Below the pieces are notes generated by a model that was not told where the DNA came from, searched no databases, and was given only the letters and a program-made list of their open reading frames with translations. A stretch of 30,445 nt of DNA from JAHFJU01 sp964354865 (GTDB lineage Bacteria > Patescibacteriota > Gracilibacteria > UBA1369 > UM-FILTER-53-11): positions 1 through 30,445 of the forward strand of contig CAYHBN010000008.1 of NCBI GenBank assembly GCA_964354865.1. The letters are read 5' to 3'. Positions 15,222 through 22,467 of the stretch are shown here, piece by piece (positions within the stretch are counted from its first letter, which is position 1; each line of letters begins with the position of its first letter). The translations under genes were made by a program, and so were the position numbers.

Positions 15222-16202
15222 ATGATCCCCTCATACCAACTCTGCAAACAACTCACGGATGGCACGCTCAGCGACGATGAAATAATCGCTCTCTTAAAAG
15301 AAATCTCCGATCGTGGAGAAACGGTCGATGACTTAGTGGGCATGGCACAGTATCTACGAGAACAATCGATCAAAATCCCACTTATTAACATCGAAACGGT
15401 CGACGTATGCGGTACCGGAGGATCAGGATTGCCCCGTATGAACACCTCAACAACCGTTGCATTTTTGCTCGCCACAATGGGCATAAAAGTAGCGAAGCAC
15501 GGCAATCGTGCCATGAGTGGTGTATCTGGCAGCTTCGATGTACTCGAAGCCCTGGGCGTGCCTGTGTCCCAATCCCCTTTCACCATTGTACAAACAATCA
15601 AAAAAAGCGGAGTCGGATTTATATATGCACCTGCCTACCACCCAATACTCAAAAATGTTGCGAGTGCTCGAAAGAAATATGGCAAACGCACGATCTTTAA
15701 TTTACTTGGTCCGCTCCTCAATCCTACTCAACCAAAATTCCAACTCATTGGAACGACGACCACTCACTATGCAGAGATTATTGCACGAGCGAGCATACAA
15801 CTTGGAACAGAAAAAGTGACTGTAGTATGCGGTGAAGACGGCCTTGATGATGTAACACTCACCGGTGCGACAACCATATATACGGCAGATAAAAATGGCA
15901 TTTCTAAGTCAGTTTTCGACCCACGAGATATAGGAATTGCACGAGTGAGATCGAGCACTGAAATTTGCGGAGGAACGCCAATACATAATGCACAACTCAT
16001 GCTGGCACTTCTCGAAGGCAGTGGTCCGGCGACCTTACACTCACTCATCTGTTTAAATGCCGCCTTCGCACTCGTTACATGCAATCAAAAAGAAAATCTT
16101 CAACGCGCGTATATACGCGCGGATGAAACATTAAAAAGCGGTGCTGCACTACGATTATTTTATGACTATAAAGCGCTCGCACAACAACTCAATGGCCTTT
16201 AG
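15222..16202 (+). CDS. trpD: anthranilate phosphoribosyltransferase
   Basis: 326 aa. It joins anthranilate to PRPP, giving phosphoribosylanthranilate. Signatures: the PRPP loop GTGG (64-67) in DVCGTGGSGLPRMNTST, KHGNRAMSG (92-100), GVGFIYAPAYHP, and RTIFNLLGPLLNP. Length and domains (small helical N-terminal lobe, large alpha/beta lobe) are normal. It starts a second transcription unit with its own TrpR operator. A small hairpin separates it from the next gene. Confidence 0.94.
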   Translation: MIPSYQLCKQLTDGTLSDDEIIALLKEISDRGETVDDLVGMAQYLREQSIKIPLINIETVDVCGTGGSGLPRMNTSTTVAFLLATMGIKVAKHGNRAMSGVSGSFDVLEALGVPVSQSPFTIVQTIKKSGVGFIYAPAYHPILKNVASARKKYGKRTIFNLLGPLLNPTQPKFQLIGTTTTHYAEIIARASIQLGTEKVTVVCGEDGLDDVTLTGATTIYTADKNGISKSVFDPRDIGIARVRSSTEICGGTPIHNAQLMLALLEGSGPATLHSLICLNAAFALVTCNQKENLQRAYIRADETLKSGAALRLFYDYKALAQQLNGL

Positions 16203-16206
16203 GCCA

Positions 16207-16225
16207 CCCCGACTTTACGTCGGGG
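16207..16225 (+). other. intercistronic hairpin trpD-trpC/B
   Basis: CCCCGAC/GTCGGGG, 7-bp GC-rich stem with loop TTTAC, starting 5 bases after the trpD stop. No T-run follows, so it is more likely an mRNA processing, stability or translation-insulating element than a terminator. Confidence 0.5.
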
Positions 16226-16254
16226 CAATAATCCATTATTTACATATTTCTTTT

Positions 16255-18060
16255 ATGAATACTTCTCACCTCGATATTATCGCAGAGATAAAACTCAAAA
16301 GTCCAAGTCATGGCCCATTTAAAATACCAAATCTTGAAAAACAAATTCGCGCCTATGAACGTGGTGGTGCAGCGATGATCTCAGTGGTAACTGAGGCCGA
16401 AAGATTTGGCGGTAGTCTTGAACTCCTGAAAAAAATTCGTACGCTCACTCATCTTCCAATACTCAGAAAAGATTTCCTCACGAAAGAAAAAGAGTTTGAT
16501 GAAACCCTGGCAAGTGGCGCTGCGTGTGTCTTATTAATCGCCCGCGAGCATACCCAAAAACGTCTACTGGAACTCTGTACATACGCACTCTCTATTGGCC
16601 TTGAGGTGCTCGTTGAGTTACGTGAAGAAAAAGATTTTGCGGTCATTCCACATCTTCAGAAAAAGGTAAAAATTGGCATAAATAATAGGGATTTAACTAC
16701 CTTTAAGACCGACGCACACTATGCGCAAAAGCTCATCGATACAATTCCCGCAGACCGGTATCGTATCGTTGAGAGTGGTATTAAATCTGCAGAAGACCTT
16801 GAGCCATATCGCGGGAGAGCAAATGCGGTATTAATTGGTACTGCGTTATTAGATGCAAAAAATCCTGAAAAATTACTAAAAACTTTTACAGCCGCAAACA
16901 TGGTAAAGAAAGAACGGACTGGTTACTTTGGTGACTACGGAGGGCTCTTTGTTCCCGAGATGCTCATTGAACCTTTGAAAGAAGTGAGCGACGCCTTCGA
17001 TGCTGCGAAGAGAGATCCTGCATTTAAAGATGCGCTGAATGTATTGCTCAAGAAGTACGCCGGCAGACCGACTCCTCTGTATTTGGCAAAAAACCTCTCA
17101 GAAGAGCTGGGCTTTAATTTGTACCTCAAACGTGAAGATTTACTTCACGGAGGAGCACATAAAACCAATAATACCCTTGGCCAAGGGCTACTCGCACAGC
17201 GCATGGGAAAAACCGAGTTAATCGCAGAGACGGGAGCAGGACAACACGGCGCTGCAGTTGCAATGATTGGTGCATTACTCGACATTAAGGTTAAAATATT
17301 TATGGGTGCGCGCGATATAGAGCGTCAGCAAATAAATGTACAGCGCATGAAACTTTTTGGTGCTGAAATAGTTTCTGTTACGAGCGGTTCTAAAACTCTC
17401 AAAGATTCTATTAATGAAGCACTGCGTTACTACGTCTCTCATTTTAAAGATGCATATTATGTTTTCGGTACGGTTGCAGGACCACATCCGTTCCCCACTA
17501 TTGTCACCTATTTTCAAAAAATTATCGGCAAAGAGGCACGCGCACAGATTCTTAAAGAGACTGGCAAACTGCCCGATATCGTAACCGCATGCGTTGGTGG
17601 CGGTAGTAATGCAATGGGTATTTTCTCTGCATTTAAAAAAGATCGCGGAGTAAAATTAGTAGGCGTTGAGCCCTTCGGTGGCGCCACGCTTAACAATGGA
17701 TCACCGGCAATTGTACATGGATCACGCTCGTATTGCCTGCAAGATGCAGACGGAAATATTTTAGAAAGTCAGTCTATTGCAGCTGGCGTTGACTACCCAG
17801 GAGTCGGTCCTGAACACTCTTTCATGCAAGATACGCTTCGCACACAATATGTAAAAGCGACTGACGATGAAGCAGTTACCGCGTTTAGAGTTCTTTCAAA
17901 GCGAGAAGGAATTATTCCTGCGCTCGAATCGAGCCACGCACTTGCATACGCGTTACGACTTAAGGGCAAACTCCCCCGCACGGCAACCGTGCTCGTCAAC
18001 CTCTCTGGTCGTGGCGATAAAGATTTAGATACCGTAATTTCTTACCCCTCACTCTCTTAA
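16255..18060 (+). CDS. trpCB: indole-3-glycerol-phosphate synthase / tryptophan synthase beta fusion
   Basis: 601 aa, two enzymes in one chain. Residues 1-213 are IGPS: E11 and K13 in IIAEIKLKSPSHG, K72 in LRKDFL, E121, N144 in GINNRDL and E173/S174 in IVESGI correspond to the catalytic residues of Sulfolobus TrpC. Its N-terminus is short, lacking most of the usual helical extension. Residues ~218-601 are TrpB: K303 in HGGAHKTNN binds PLP, E325 in ETGAGQHG is the catalytic acid, then GGGSNAMG, GVGPEHS, ESSHALAYA and NLSGRGDKD. The join is direct, with almost no linker. The frame opens earlier, within trpD; I chose the ATG at 16255 because the homology starts there. No trpF is fused or nearby. 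trpA follows after 10 bases. Confidence 0.93.
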   Translation: MNTSHLDIIAEIKLKSPSHGPFKIPNLEKQIRAYERGGAAMISVVTEAERFGGSLELLKKIRTLTHLPILRKDFLTKEKEFDETLASGAACVLLIAREHTQKRLLELCTYALSIGLEVLVELREEKDFAVIPHLQKKVKIGINNRDLTTFKTDAHYAQKLIDTIPADRYRIVESGIKSAEDLEPYRGRANAVLIGTALLDAKNPEKLLKTFTAANMVKKERTGYFGDYGGLFVPEMLIEPLKEVSDAFDAAKRDPAFKDALNVLLKKYAGRPTPLYLAKNLSEELGFNLYLKREDLLHGGAHKTNNTLGQGLLAQRMGKTELIAETGAGQHGAAVAMIGALLDIKVKIFMGARDIERQQINVQRMKLFGAEIVSVTSGSKTLKDSINEALRYYVSHFKDAYYVFGTVAGPHPFPTIVTYFQKIIGKEARAQILKETGKLPDIVTACVGGGSNAMGIFSAFKKDRGVKLVGVEPFGGATLNNGSPAIVHGSRSYCLQDADGNILESQSIAAGVDYPGVGPEHSFMQDTLRTQYVKATDDEAVTAFRVLSKREGIIPALESSHALAYALRLKGKLPRTATVLVNLSGRGDKDLDTVISYPSLS

Positions 18061-18070
18061 TCTCTCTCCC

Positions 18071-18841
18071 ATGCTCTCAACACGCTACTCACAAACATTT
18101 GCCCAACTCAAGAAAGAAAAAAAACTTGGATTCTGTCCGTTTGCAGTGCTCGCTTCGCCTACCGACGCCGAGTGCCTAGAACGTGTTACTCACTATATAC
18201 ACGCAGGCGCAGACATGCTCGAGTTAGGAATTCCTTTTAGTGATCCCGTCGCCGATGGCCCCGTGGTCGCACACGCCGATCAACTCGCACTTGAAAACGG
18301 AGCAACAACCAAAAAGTGCCTCGCACTTGTAAAGAAAATCCGCCTCGCCATGGCGGGGCCAATTGGATTACTCTGCTATGCAAATTCGATTCACGCCTAC
18401 GGCATCGAGTCCTTTTACCATGACGCCGCACAAGCAGGTGCCGACAGCGTACTCATTGCTGACTGCCCACCCGAAGAGCTACAGCCTTTTTACCATGCAG
18501 CACAAAAAGCGGGCATTCATGTGGTCTGTATTGTTACGCAAGATACAACTGCGACCCGGCTAAAAATTATCGAAAAATTCGCGACCGCATTTTTATATGT
18601 AGTCAGTACGCTTGGTGTCAGCGGCACACGCTCAACGCTAAACCCAAAACTCGCTGCGACACTCAAATTCTTAAAGAAAAACACCACACTCCCCCTCGCT
18701 GTTGGCTTTGGACTGTCGTCAAAAGAGCATCTGCAAGCCATAAAAAAAGCAGGTGCCGACTGTGGGATTGTGGGCAGCTACTTATTGAAGGACACACTAA
18801 AAAAATTACCTGCAAAACTCTATGAGCTTACAAACTATTAG
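18071..18841 (+). CDS. trpA: tryptophan synthase alpha subunit
   Basis: 256 aa, TIM barrel. It cleaves indole-3-glycerol phosphate and channels indole to TrpB. Catalytic residues are kept: E51 and D62 in ELGIPFSDPVADGP (Salmonella E49/D60). YANSIHAYGIESF and STLGVSGTRS match the loop 2 region and the loop 6 region, and VGFGLSSKEHL and GIVGSYLL match the phosphate site. Ten bases after the trpC/B stop, with a pyrimidine-rich start region. Its stop overlaps the stop of the convergent 382-aa gene by 4 bases, with no terminator between. Confidence 0.93.
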   Translation: MLSTRYSQTFAQLKKEKKLGFCPFAVLASPTDAECLERVTHYIHAGADMLELGIPFSDPVADGPVVAHADQLALENGATTKKCLALVKKIRLAMAGPIGLLCYANSIHAYGIESFYHDAAQAGADSVLIADCPPEELQPFYHAAQKAGIHVVCIVTQDTTATRLKIIEKFATAFLYVVSTLGVSGTRSTLNPKLAATLKFLKKNTTLPLAVGFGLSSKEHLQAIKKAGADCGIVGSYLLKDTLKKLPAKLYELTNY

Positions 18842-19986
18842 TTTTTTGCAATAGGATCCATGCCCCCCAATTTATTATTTACAAAAGCGACTGCTTTTCC
18901 CTCATCTCCGGTAGTAATATTGTCACTTAGAGAATTCATTAAACCTGCTGTTGGCACTCCATCAAAATCTGGAAAAGCTCCGCCAGCTACAATAGTCGTC
19001 GGCATTTTTAGTTTAACAAGTGCCTGCATTGCAGAGAGAAAATCATTAGGGTCTTTGCTTGGACGTTTTCCTGTAATTATAAGCAACGCATCATCAATGG
19101 TTTTATCTTGCACAAGATCACTGAGTTTACGTAACAAATTTAGTTTTGCCTCATTTTTAGCAATTTGTGATTCACTACCTTTTTGATCTCTGAGAGAAGT
19201 AGCCATCGCTTCTCTTTTAGCAATGGCTCGATCTAAATATGTTTTTTTAATAGGAGCTTCTGGACTAATTGTCATTTCATCAATTCTAACTGTCGGCTGA
19301 ACTGAACCTTGTTCTGCAGCTCCTGTATCTCCAACTATATATTCGGGTGTCATTTCTCTTACCTGAGATTCATCAGATGGTGCAATCTGTTGAGTGTTAT
19401 CACCGTATATACCATTTCTAATTTCAGCCGCAGTCTGATTCAAAAAATCTTCTCTACTTAAACCAATAATATTTTTCTGTAAAGCAAGAACTGCATTTCT
19501 CCTATCATCAGCTAAAAAGGATGATTCCGAAAGTGCCTTGATCAATTTTTGATCAAGAACACCGTACTGAGTTTTTATTCCAACCGTATCTGCCAACTTT
19601 ATGACTGCACGGCGAAATCCTTCAAAATTGTCTTGAGGATTATACCCAACAACCTTAGCAGCAAGCCCTGGATCAACAACGCCTGACTCAAAGAGACTAT
19701 TCTGCTGATTGTACGCTTTTTCTATCCTCCTTAATAATGCAGATTTGTTTCCAGCAGCAATCAAATCTTTTACCCGTGTAAGCGCATCTTGTCCAGATTT
19801 AATGGTCAAACATTTAGCGTCAGCAATTTCAACTACCATTGGAGATAGGTGCCCATTTATTCCTTCGGGTCTACCGCTGATTTCACCTTGAGTTGATTGA
19901 CTGTTTATATTACCCACCTCATTCACAAACCGCGCCCCTTTTACAGAAACATCATCGAACATGTTTGAACGGCAATTTGTTTTCAT
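18838..19986 (-). CDS. uncharacterised soluble protein
   Basis: 382 aa, not recognised. No signal peptide or membrane helix. The N-terminal ~60 residues look disordered, residues ~65-200 are helical (LTRVKDLIAAGNKSALLRRIEKAYNQQ, ALSESSFLADDRRNAVLALQ), a polar region covers ~205-245, and a second helical part with ITGKRPSKDPNDFLSAMQALV covers ~250-345. It has its own extended -10 promoter and shares a divergent control region with the AMP phosphorylase gene. Ends tail-to-tail with trpA. A structural or substrate-type protein is possible, but there is no direct clue. Confidence 0.6.
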   Translation of the reverse strand: MKTNCRSNMFDDVSVKGARFVNEVGNINSQSTQGEISGRPEGINGHLSPMVVEIADAKCLTIKSGQDALTRVKDLIAAGNKSALLRRIEKAYNQQNSLFESGVVDPGLAAKVVGYNPQDNFEGFRRAVIKLADTVGIKTQYGVLDQKLIKALSESSFLADDRRNAVLALQKNIIGLSREDFLNQTAAEIRNGIYGDNTQQIAPSDESQVREMTPEYIVGDTGAAEQGSVQPTVRIDEMTISPEAPIKKTYLDRAIAKREAMATSLRDQKGSESQIAKNEAKLNLLRKLSDLVQDKTIDDALLIITGKRPSKDPNDFLSAMQALVKLKMPTTIVAGGAFPDFDGVPTAGLMNSLSDNITTGDEGKAVAFVNNKLGGMDPIAKN

Positions 19987-20025
19987 ATATATTTTTGTTT
20001 TAATTTATTTTTTAATTACAAATTA

Positions 20026-20034
20026 ATTATACCA
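20026..20034 (-). promoter_or_regulatory. extended -10 promoter of the 382-aa gene
   Basis: Minus strand TGGTATAAT, identical to that of the pilin gene. Here the start codon at 19986 is ~40 bases downstream, so this message has an AT-rich leader without a Shine-Dalgarno site. Confidence 0.6.
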
Positions 20035-20043
20035 TTTTGAGCC

Positions 20044-20059
20044 CCTGATGTACACCAGG
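20044..20059. promoter_or_regulatory. near-perfect palindrome between divergent promoters
   Basis: CCTGATGTACACCAGG, symmetric at 7 of 8 position pairs. It overlaps the -35 regions of both the leftward promoter (20026-20034) and the rightward one (20069-20077), an ideal place for a shared operator. The binding protein is unknown. Confidence 0.4.
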
Positions 20060-20068
20060 TATAAATTA

Positions 20069-20077
20069 TGTTAGAAT
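20069..20077 (+). promoter_or_regulatory. extended -10 promoter of the AMP phosphorylase operon
   Basis: TGTTAGAAT (TG plus TAGAAT), 27 bases before the ATG at 20105. The leader would be about 20 bases, A-rich and without a Shine-Dalgarno site. Confidence 0.45.
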
Positions 20078-20104
20078 AGTATTAATATAAAATAATAAAA
20101 AAAC

Positions 20105-21580
20105 ATGCTCCTCAATCCCTACAAAATCAAAATTAAAACTGGTGGAATAATGGTCGCGGTAATGCACGAAGATACGGCACATAAATTCGACTTGCATGTT
20201 GGTGATCGTGTTCGCCTGAGATCTGATCGTACAGAGCTTATTTGCATGCTTGATATTACGAAGAATGGATTTCCTAAATCACGTATTGGACTTTTCGCAG
20301 AAGCATACGAAGCTCTCAATATTGAGAAAGGAGACAAAGTTGAAGTGTTCCCCGCAGACAAACCGGCATCGCTGTTATCTATTCGTGCAAAGCTCGACGG
20401 AAAACATTTATCGTTCCAAGAACTCAATCAAATTGTAAAAGATATCGTTGGTGGAAACTTATCAGATGTAGAAATGACCTACTTTGTTTCTGGCTGTTAT
20501 GCACATGGACTCGACGACAACGAAACCGCATCGCTCACTGAAGCAATTGTAAATAACGGGAAACAACTTTCATTCACCAATAAAATTGTTGCAGATAAAC
20601 ACTGCATTGGCGGTGTTCCCGGTAATCGAGTCACTCCTTTAGTTATTCCTATCGTCGTGGCGGCGGGCGTGCTTATGCCAAAAACGTCATCTCGTGCAAT
20701 TACTTCTCCAGCAGGAACTGCCGATGCCGTAGAAACAGTTTGTAACGTAACGATTAACGCACAGCGACTCAAGAAAATTGCAGACACTGTCGGCGGATTT
20801 ATGGTGTGGGGTGGCGGTGTTGACCTTGCTGCGGCAGATGACCATATGATTAAAATTCGAAATCCAATGAGTCTTGATCCTGAAGGAATGCTACTCGCGT
20901 CTATCATGGCGAAGAAACATTCTGTTTCTGCAAATCACGTGATTATCGATATTCCTATTGGCGACGAGGTAAAAATGAAAGATGCGAATAAGGCACAACA
21001 TTTGAAAGACCGTTTTATTAAAATAGGAAAAATGTTGGGTATGAAAGTGCACGTGATGATTACCGACGGTTCACAACCAATTGGTTACGGTGTCGGCCCA
21101 TTCCTCGAAATGGTAGACGTTATGAATGTATTAAAAAATGATCCTCAGCAACCAGCTGACCTTCGAGAAAAAGGAGTTATGGAAGCCGCATATTTGCTTG
21201 AAATGACAGGCAAAGCGAAAAAAGGACAAGGACGCAAAATGGCTAATGAATTACTCGACAGCGGCAAAGCATGGAAGAAATTCAATGAGATTGTTGATGC
21301 ACAAGGTCGCAAAAAATTCCCAAAGCCAGCTACATACCAAGTGCCTGTTGTTGCTCAGAAAGCAGGAGTGGTAAAAGTGATTCATAATAAAACTATTGCT
21401 CATATTGCTCGTCTCTCTGGTGCACCGAAAGATATTGTTGCAGGATTAGTAATTCACAAAAAAATTGGTGACCGTGTTAAAAAAGGAGACGCGCTCTACA
21501 CGCTTCATGCAAACAACCAAGATCGCGTTAATTATGCCTTAGATTTTGCAATCAAGAATAGCGGCTACGATATTAAATAA
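20105..21580 (+). CDS. deoA: AMP phosphorylase
   Basis: 491 aa, the archaeal-type AMP phosphorylase rather than the ~440-aa thymidine phosphorylase: it has the extra N-terminal beta domain (residues ~1-85, HKFDLHVGDRVRL) found in that enzyme. It splits AMP and phosphate into adenine and ribose-1,5-bisphosphate. Conserved parts: DKHCIGGVPGNRVTPLVIPI (~170-189), TSSRAITSPAGTADAVE (~196-212), a GGGVDLAAADD loop, and the C-terminal barrel-sandwich-like domain. Directly followed, after 7 bases, by ribose-1,5-bisphosphate isomerase, the next enzyme of the archaeal and Patescibacteria AMP pathway. The start gives the full N-terminal domain. Confidence 0.93.
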   Translation: MLLNPYKIKIKTGGIMVAVMHEDTAHKFDLHVGDRVRLRSDRTELICMLDITKNGFPKSRIGLFAEAYEALNIEKGDKVEVFPADKPASLLSIRAKLDGKHLSFQELNQIVKDIVGGNLSDVEMTYFVSGCYAHGLDDNETASLTEAIVNNGKQLSFTNKIVADKHCIGGVPGNRVTPLVIPIVVAAGVLMPKTSSRAITSPAGTADAVETVCNVTINAQRLKKIADTVGGFMVWGGGVDLAAADDHMIKIRNPMSLDPEGMLLASIMAKKHSVSANHVIIDIPIGDEVKMKDANKAQHLKDRFIKIGKMLGMKVHVMITDGSQPIGYGVGPFLEMVDVMNVLKNDPQQPADLREKGVMEAAYLLEMTGKAKKGQGRKMANELLDSGKAWKKFNEIVDAQGRKKFPKPATYQVPVVAQKAGVVKVIHNKTIAHIARLSGAPKDIVAGLVIHKKIGDRVKKGDALYTLHANNQDRVNYALDFAIKNSGYDIK

Positions 21581-21587
21581 ATCTCCC

Positions 21588-22460
21588 ATGTCTCTCTACT
21601 CAGACACTCTCGCAAAAATCATTTCACTCGAAATTCAAGGCGCTGAAAATATCGCCGTGTCTGGCGTTCAAGCATTTGGCGAAAAACTTTTAGAAACTCA
21701 AGACCCTGTACTTTTAAATAAGTACGTCGAAGAATTATCAAATGCTCGGGTAACTGAACCGGGGCTAAGAAACGGGCTAAAGTATTGCATGCGATTTTTT
21801 AAAGAACGACAAAAACCAACGGACGTCGTCGACGAAGTGGTCTCCTATTTTAAAAACTCAAAAGAAAAACTTGCCACAATCGGCGCTGAGAAAATTCACG
21901 ATGGCATGACCGTGTTCACACACTGCCACGCGAGTTCAGTGACTGCAATCCTGTTAAAAGCGTGGAGTGACGGCAAACGTTTCACCGTTCGAAACACCGA
22001 AACACGACCAAAATGGCAGGGGCGAAAAACCGCTACAAAACTGGCAGAAGCAGGAATTCCCGTTATTCATAGTGTCGACTCAGCGGGCCGCCTTCAAATT
22101 AAAGAAAGTGATCTTGTTCTCTTCGGTGCCGATGCCGTAACCGTCGAAGGTAATGTCGTAAACAAAATTGGAACTGCAATGTTTGCCGAGTTCGCACACT
22201 TGTTTCAAATCCCCGTGTACTCATGTACCAATTCATGGAAGTTCGACCCCCTTACGGTAGGCGGCAAAGATGAACCAATCGAAATGCGCGACACTAAAGA
22301 AGTCTGGGAAACTCCGCCGGCAAATGTAACGTTGATTAACCCTGCTTTTGAGCTTACGTCTGCCGACAAGCTAAACGGAATTATTACCGAAATCGGCGTA
22401 TTTAAGCCTGAAAACCTTGTAAGCCAAGTACAGAAAGAGTACCCATGGATGTTTGCGTAA
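21588..22460 (+). CDS. ribose-1,5-bisphosphate isomerase
   Basis: 290 aa, eIF2B-alpha-like fold. It converts ribose-1,5-bisphosphate to ribulose-1,5-bisphosphate, the RuBisCO substrate. Diagnostic residues: Cys113 in THCHASS, the TETRPKWQGRKTA segment (137-149), Asp182 in FGADAVTVEGNVVNKIGT, and the CTNSWKFDP end; Cys and Asp match the catalytic pair of the archaeal enzyme. I chose the ATG at 21588, 7 bases after the previous stop; an open frame from a TTG at 21546 would overlap the upstream gene and lacks homology. RuBisCO itself is not in the window. Confidence 0.9.
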   Translation: MSLYSDTLAKIISLEIQGAENIAVSGVQAFGEKLLETQDPVLLNKYVEELSNARVTEPGLRNGLKYCMRFFKERQKPTDVVDEVVSYFKNSKEKLATIGAEKIHDGMTVFTHCHASSVTAILLKAWSDGKRFTVRNTETRPKWQGRKTATKLAEAGIPVIHSVDSAGRLQIKESDLVLFGADAVTVEGNVVNKIGTAMFAEFAHLFQIPVYSCTNSWKFDPLTVGGKDEPIEMRDTKEVWETPPANVTLINPAFELTSADKLNGIITEIGVFKPENLVSQVQKEYPWMFA

Positions 22461-22467
22461 AACGAAA

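Noticed and set aside
16141..16254. N-terminal extension of the trpC-trpB fusion overlapping trpD
   Set aside because: The 38 residues show no IGPS similarity and include the translated hairpin; homology begins at the ATG at 16255.
18340..18362. CCTCGCCATGGCGGGG near-palindrome within trpA
   Set aside because: It is short, lies in conserved coding sequence, and is explained by codon use for KIRLAMAGP.
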